From the NCBI GenBank assembly GCA_964450305.1, contig CAYVFB010000118.1:1-8377 (forward strand): DNA of 8,377 nucleotides, read 5' to 3'. Positions 6,985 to 8,377 of this stretch are shown here, piece after piece. The notes below the pieces were generated by a model that saw only the letters and a list, made by a program, of their open reading frames with translations, was not told the DNA's origin and searched no databases. The translations under genes were made by a program, and so were the position numbers. Position 1 is the stretch's first letter. The number at the start of each line of letters is the position of its first letter. The DNA is from JAAYJG01 sp964450305 (GTDB lineage Bacteria; Bacillota; Clostridia; DSM-8532).

Positions 6985-7979
6985 CTGGCTGCCTCCCCGC
7001 TAAGCTCTGCCCAAAGCTGAAGAAGCTCCGCATGATGGCTGCCGGCCCATGCAATATCATATTCCAGGCGCTTCAGCCCATTTGCAGAAGTTGTGTAAAG
7101 CCCGGCACGTACCGGTCTGCGGGAGAACGAATCGGACAGCCGGCCCTGGACATCCTCGCTCAAAATAAAGTCCAGGAAGCGCTTTGCGTTTTCCTCGTGT
7201 CGGCAGTTTTTAACGATCGCTGCACCGTCAGGAACAATACTGGTTCCCTCAATCGGATAAACCATCGCAATGTCATAGCCTTCCTCGATGCCCTTGATCG
7301 CTGACACCTCCAGTGTGACGCCGATGAAGTACTCCCCCTGCGCCACAGCATCGATCACCTCGCTTGAACTGGAAAGAACCCGTCCATCCAAATTTTGATG
7401 TAAATCCGTAATGCGCGCCGAAAGCTCGCCGCCGAGAGCCTGTACCATGGTAGCGAGTGCTGTATAGCTTGACGCGGAAACAGCCGGGTCTGCAAACGCA
7501 ATTTTTCCCTTCCACGCCGGATCAAGAAGGCTGCTCCAGCCCTCCGGCGGATTGAACCGCACAAGTTTAGGATTATAGATCAGCACAATCGGTAATGCTG
7601 AAAAGGGTGTCCATACACCATTTCCTTGCATCGAAGGCACAACGTTTTTCAGTTCAGGGCTCTTATATATAGTAAATAAATTACCATAGACATTTAGACT
7701 GTCTATACCTCCGCCAAACAGCAGATCGCATTGGGTATCTCCTGAAGCAATCTTTTCGAGAAGCTCCGTTGTACCGCCAGTCACAATTTCCACCCATATA
7801 CCTGTGCGTTGCTCAAATTCGCGCACGATGGGCTTATAAACCTCTTGTTTGTGAGATGTATAGATAATAAGCCGCTGTGACTCCTCCGGAGCAAAGCGGT
7901 TAAATTCAGAAGGCGCTTGATTGGCGCATCCGGAAAGCACGAGCACTAGCGACAAAAGAAAAATAAGCATACGTCGCAT
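6981..7979 (-). CDS. Sensor-linked solute-binding lipoprotein (HptA/PgtC/FbpA fold)
   Basis: Extracellular ligand-binding lipoprotein, 332 residues, probably the sensing component of the two-component system rather than the importer's main binding subunit. The signal peptide runs to lipobox LSGC with Cys18. The mature protein shows features of the Fe3+-type (SBP_bac_6/11/13) family: IIYTSHKQEVYKPIVREFE (38-56), WSSLLDPAWKGKIAFADP (148-165), GEYFIGVTLE (215-224) and YPIEGTSIVPDGAAIVK (241-257). The adjacent Tyr pair that binds iron in FbpA-type proteins is not visible near 215-225, which argues against iron. Its length is close to HptA and AfuA. It is first in an operon with kinase and regulator (4-nt overlap with the kinase). 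The start ATG has AGGA about 10 nt upstream; a second ATG at codon 4 is possible but less well placed. Confidence 0.9.
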   Translation of the reverse strand: MRRMLIFLLSLVLVLSGCANQAPSEFNRFAPEESQRLIIYTSHKQEVYKPIVREFEQRTGIWVEIVTGGTTELLEKIASGDTQCDLLFGGGIDSLNVYGNLFTIYKSPELKNVVPSMQGNGVWTPFSALPIVLIYNPKLVRFNPPEGWSSLLDPAWKGKIAFADPAVSASSYTALATMVQALGGELSARITDLHQNLDGRVLSSSSEVIDAVAQGEYFIGVTLEVSAIKGIEEGYDIAMVYPIEGTSIVPDGAAIVKNCRHEENAKRFLDFILSEDVQGRLSDSFSRRPVRAGLYTTSANGLKRLEYDIAWAGSHHAELLQLWAELSGEAAR

Positions 7980-8013
7980 GAGAGAATCATCCTATCAAAA
8001 AATATTTCATGTT

Positions 8014-8043
8014 ATCATACAAAACTCATTTTTTGCAAGTCAT
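8014..8043 (-). promoter_or_regulatory. Candidate proximal promoter of the sensing operon
   Basis: Minus strand: ATGACT (8043-8038, 4/6 to consensus), 18-bp spacer, TATGAT (8019-8014, 5/6). The implied start lies about 27 nt before the binding-protein ATG, leaving room for its ribosome binding site. Moderate match only. Confidence 0.3.
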
Positions 8044-8140
8044 TGGTGCCATTAGTGCAGATTCCGGTTTATACCCGTTATAACTACAGAAGTACCAGAT
8101 GCTTGCATTTTTACTCATATGTGCAGGATTGTCCTGTCTC

Positions 8141-8156
8141 TAATCTAATTAGATTA
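8141..8156. repeat. Perfect 16-bp palindrome TAATCTAATTAGATTA
   Basis: Each half (TAATCTAA / TTAGATTA) is the exact reverse complement of the other with no spacer, typical of a dimeric repressor operator. It overlaps a perfect TATAAT on the minus strand (8158-8153), though no good -35 box accompanies that hexamer. AT-only palindromes arise by chance more readily in AT-rich DNA. Confidence 0.5.
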
Positions 8157-8298
8157 TACTAAAATTACATAAGCAATAACAGATAAATTTCAGGCATTTT
8201 ACCTATCAGATGCTGACAACCGTGCTAATGGCCACACCGACTCCTGGCACCAGCTGTTATTTCAGGAAAATAGGCGTAGGCCATTGTATAAGATGCAT

Positions 8299-8327
8299 AT
8301 TATAGCAACGGAAGCGATTGCCTGCAA
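8299..8327 (-). promoter_or_regulatory. Candidate distal promoter with extended -10
   Basis: Minus strand: TTGCAG (8327-8322), exactly 17 bp, then TATAAT (8304-8299) preceded by TGC, an extended -10. This is the best promoter match in the window. It points toward the sensing operon and would give a leader of roughly 310 nt. It lies within the acyltransferase-like reading frame, and its -35 sits at the centre of an inverted repeat (8314-8331). Confidence 0.42.
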
Positions 8328-8331
8328 TCGC
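8314..8331. repeat. Inverted repeat centred on the distal -35 box
   Basis: GCGATTGC (8314-8321) and GCAATCGC (8324-8331) are exact reverse complements separated by 2 nt. It could be an operator or a short hairpin; no T tract follows on either strand, so it is not an intrinsic terminator. Confidence 0.45.
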
Positions 8332-8377
8332 AACACACCCGGGGAGACCGTTCGGCAGAGCCGAGCCGGCTCCGATT

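Larger units (their letters stand above)
7980..8256 (-). other. Non-coding leader/intergenic region upstream of the sensing operon
   Basis: AT-rich stretch without a convincing gene. On the minus strand it holds a candidate promoter near the binding-protein start (8043-8014), a 16-bp palindrome (8141-8156) over a TATAAT, and a small inverted repeat CAGGA-TTG-TCCTG (8124-8136). No T-tract terminator for the upstream reading frame was seen, so read-through from upstream is possible. Confidence 0.6.
8257..8376 (-). pseudogene. 3' end of a hexapeptide-repeat acyltransferase-like frame, partial, possibly decayed
   Basis: A minus-strand frame open from the window edge for 39 codons to TAA at 8259-8257. 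Its first residues, IGAGS then LPGCVAIAGN after six intervening positions, match the characteristic end of left-handed beta-helix acyltransferases (maltose/galactoside O-acetyltransferase, NeuD/WbbJ types), where IGAGS is followed by a D(I/L)P turn and a V(A/V)xGNP motif. The usual Pro after GN is Arg here, and the tail (RFRCYNMHLIQWP) looks unlike a normal C-terminus, so the copy may be degenerate or frameshifted. Most of the gene lies outside the window. It runs in the same direction as the sensing operon but has no evident functional link. Confidence 0.4.

Noticed and set aside
8026..8118. 30-codon minus-strand ORF (MSKNASIWYF...) in the leader
   Set aside because: The only AGGA is 13 nt from the ATG, it has no recognisable composition as a leader peptide, and it is short enough to occur by chance.
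8352..8372. GC-rich inverted repeats TCGGC-AGA-GCCGA and GAGCCGGCTC at the window edge
   Set aside because: Short, lie in the acyltransferase-like frame, and have no T tract; likely coding composition.
1..8377. CRISPR arrays, tRNA/rRNA genes, insertion sequences, phage or defence genes
   Set aside because: No regularly spaced repeats, no tRNA-like folds, no transposase or terminal inverted repeats were seen; the coding content is fully explained by the sensing and transport operons.

Overview
The window carries one functional unit, all on the minus strand: a binding-protein/two-component sensing module followed by an ABC importer. The organism is most likely a Gram-positive Firmicute of the class Clostridia. 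The reasons are two lipoproteins with short lipobox signal peptides, strong AGGAGG-type ribosome binding sites, a YesM/YesN-type (AraC-output) two-component pair, and intermediate base composition. This is an inference from style; there is no taxonomic marker gene in the window.

Layout in transcription order (right to left). 8376-8257: the 3' end of a reading frame resembling the C-terminus of a hexapeptide-repeat acyltransferase, cut by the window edge. About 277 bp of AT-rich non-coding DNA follows, with candidate promoters and palindromes. 7979-6981: solute-binding lipoprotein of the Fe3+/sugar-phosphate (HptA/PgtC/FbpA) fold. 6984-5278: membrane sensor histidine kinase. 5300-4554: AraC-type response regulator. 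These three genes overlap (4 nt, then 23 nt) and form a regulatory operon. A 162-bp gap holds a candidate activator-dependent promoter with a 20-bp-phased direct repeat. The transport operon is 4391-3120 (a second, unrelated-looking binding lipoprotein), 3026-1989 (ATPase) and 1992-85 (fused two-domain permease), ending in a clear rho-independent terminator at 33-3. A perfect 12-bp intercistronic hairpin separates the binding protein from the ATPase.

How it probably works: the first lipoprotein binds a ligand outside the cell and signals through the kinase's large extracytoplasmic domain. The kinase phosphorylates the AraC-type regulator, which activates the second promoter. This raises production of the importer that takes up the same or a related compound. 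The arrangement parallels HptA-HptS-HptR (glucose-6-phosphate sensing in Staphylococcus) and PgtC-PgtB-PgtA (phosphoglycerate in Salmonella), but the regulated target here is an FbpABC/AfuABC-like ABC importer rather than a UhpT/PgtP antiporter. The substrate cannot be read from sequence. Automated annotation would probably say iron(III); a phosphorylated organic compound is at least as likely.
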